The position numbers and the translations under genes were made by a program. Shown here piece after piece: positions 5,041-6,069 of a stretch of DNA of 6,069 nt. The notes beneath the pieces are model-generated. The model worked only from the letters and a program-made list of their open reading frames with translations. It searched no databases and was not told where the DNA came from. Source of the DNA: Chitinivibrionales bacterium (lineage in GTDB: Bacteria > Fibrobacterota > Chitinivibrionia > Chitinivibrionales > JANQEN01); NCBI GenBank assembly GCA_030593665.1, contig JAUVGS010000142.1, positions 1-6,069 of the forward strand, read 5' to 3'. The first letter of the stretch is position 1, and each line of letters opens with the position of its first letter.

Positions 5041-6069
5041 ATGAACAGATTACGGTTGTTAATAGGTACCACTCTGTTAGGTGGTGCGTTAACGGTACTT
5101 ACGGTAAACGCCCAGCAGCAGATCAGCGGTTCACAGTCCGGAACGCTTGGCCCGGGTGAATATACGATAACCGGTAATATCTCTGTCGGGTCGGGTGCAA
5201 CATTGACCATTAAACCGGGAACAAAGTTTCTTCATACCGGAAATTTTAAGTGGAATATATCCGGAAAACTGCTTGCGGAAGGTACAGCAGGTGATAGTAT
5301 CTACTTTATGCGGAAGGATGCTGTTGACAATCATCGACCGGGCAGTATTAATTTTAGTAATGCAAAAGCATCTAAATTTGACTATTGTGTGATTGATTAC
5401 TGTTACATTGACTGGGGAACCAAAACTAACACAGCCAGTGTAAATGTTATTGGCGGAGAAGGTTTGGAGGTTCTGCATAGTCGAATCTCAAATGGGCATA
5501 GTAAAGCGACGCAGGGCGGTATAAATGCGAAAAACACAACCCTGCTCGTTGAACAATCCCTAATTACTAAAAACAGCTGCATTAATAAGCCTAAAGGCGT
5601 AGGAATTTTTCTGGATAATTGTTCCAATGTAAAAATTCTTAATTCTGTTATAGCTTTTAATAGTAGCGGCAGCTACTGAGACGGCTGCGGCGGCGGTGGG
5701 GTCCACTGTATAAATGGTACGAAAGCGTTGATAGAGGGTTGTCTTATTTATGGAAATACAATTGGTGATGTTCCTGGCGGCGGCGTCGCAGTAAGCGTGA
5801 GTGCTGTTGTCACTCTGATAAACTGCACCATTGAAAATAACGAGGCTCAAGGTGGCGCCGGAGGTGTTGCAGAGCTGAATAACGGCTCTTGTGTCGGTAA
5901 AAACAATATCCTGTATGGTAACAAAGGAAAACAATGGGAAGGAAAAGTAAGTTTGACCTACAGTTGCTGTTCAAAACAGTTGAGTGGTACCGGAAATATA
6001 ACTGCTGATCCAATGTATGTTGATGCCGGTAGTAATGATTATCATCTGAAAAAGGGTTCGCCGTGTATT
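5041..6069 (+). CDS. Secreted right-handed beta-helix protein with in-frame TGA, paralog of 3497-4888 (3' end outside window)
   Basis: The 343 visible codons contain one TGA (5677-5679) and no other stop. Residues 1-24 form a signal peptide cut after VNA. The mature start QQISGSQSGTLGPGEYT is identical to that of the preceding paralog, followed by the same beta-helix lead-in (LTIKPGTKF). Coils include VIDYCYIDW, ILNSVIAFN, IEGCLIYGN and LINCTIENN. Residue 213 is the TGA, in U-D-G-C-GGGG-V-H-C (213-223). The visible end, GNITADPMYVD then DYHLKKGSPCI, is the choice-of-anchor-Q region; by analogy about 130 more residues including an FlgD-like tail should follow. GGGAG at 5030-5034 lies 6 nt before ATG. 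The frame and the beta-helix pattern continue straight through the TGA. A double Cys (SCCS) lies before the anchor region. The gene arose by tandem duplication with considerable divergence between the copies, so the shared TGA has been kept through that divergence. Confidence 0.85.
5677..5679 (+). other. In-frame TGA, candidate selenocysteine codon (residue 213)
   Basis: The frame reads S-S-G-S-Y-TGA-D-G-C-G-G-G-G-V-H-C and stays open to the window end 390 bases later. The two residues between U and C differ from the paralog (D-G against S-T), while U, C and the following GGGGVHC are kept. Confidence 0.8.
5680..5709 (+). promoter_or_regulatory. SECIS-like hairpin after the TGA at 5677
   Basis: GCGGTG (5693-5698) pairs with CACTGT (5704-5709), two pairs being G-U, around loop GGGTC (5699-5703), again with 19 nt between TGA and loop. 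The stretch from 5690 to 5708 is identical to the matching stretch in the paralog, while the bases right after the TGA differ. The conserved part is therefore the hairpin rather than the whole neighbourhood. Confidence 0.7.

Noticed and set aside
331..5679. Pseudogenes or sequencing errors as the cause of the three TGAs
   Set aside because: Each gene has exactly one disruption, always TGA, with intact frame on both sides; two are at the same homologous codon and are followed by a conserved hairpin. Not fully excluded for the gene at 121, where the hairpin is weak.
331..5679. Pyrrolysine or a changed genetic code
   Set aside because: Pyrrolysine uses TAG, not TGA. TGA acts as a normal stop at 2224-2226, and TGG is in normal use for Trp.
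3550..6069. CRISPR or tandem DNA repeats in the beta-helix genes
   Set aside because: The repetition is at the protein level (beta-helix coils) with varied DNA; no regular identical repeats with spacers are present.

Overview
The window most likely comes from a member of the Fibrobacterota or a near relative. The best marker is a TIGR02147/DUF4423-type regulator (1345-2226), a family strongly expanded in that phylum though also found elsewhere. The setting agrees: many secreted, cysteine-rich proteins ending in FlgD-like or Por-secretion-like sorting tails, on AT-rich DNA, with all convincing genes on the + strand.

Layout. 1-108 is the tail of an exported protein with an FlgD-like C-terminus. 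121-1002 is a secreted DNRLRE-type domain protein with its own sorting tail. 1003-1344 is a non-coding gap with a strong hairpin element and a pair of 13-bp direct repeats. 1345-2226 (regulator) and 2223-3440 (lipoprotein) overlap by ATGA and form a translationally coupled pair. 3497-4888 and 5041-6069 (cut by the window end) are paralogous secreted right-handed beta-helix proteins with a choice-of-anchor-Q-like region, separated by two hairpins, the second a plausible terminator.

The main observation is that three genes (121-1002, 3497-4888, 5041-6069) are each interrupted by one in-frame TGA, at 331, 4124 and 5677, and a naive gene caller would split or truncate all of them. In each case the reading frame and the protein domain continue without a break after the TGA. 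In the two beta-helix paralogs the TGA lies at the same homologous position and gives a UxxC-GGGGVHC motif. It is followed 19 nt later by the GGGUC loop of a 6-bp hairpin that resembles a bacterial SECIS element in position and loop sequence. In the DNRLRE protein the TGA follows a Cys codon, giving C-U-G-G. TGA still works as a stop between the regulator and the lipoprotein gene, so this is local recoding and not a changed genetic code. The simplest reading is a family of exported selenocysteine-containing surface proteins. Selenocysteine itself is inferred: no selA/B/C/D gene lies in the window.

How the parts may work together (inference): the exported proteins look like surface-displayed redox or metal/ligand-binding proteins whose full-length, sortable form depends on UGA readthrough. 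The regulator/lipoprotein pair may control or sense something at the envelope, but no sequence evidence ties it directly to the recoded genes.
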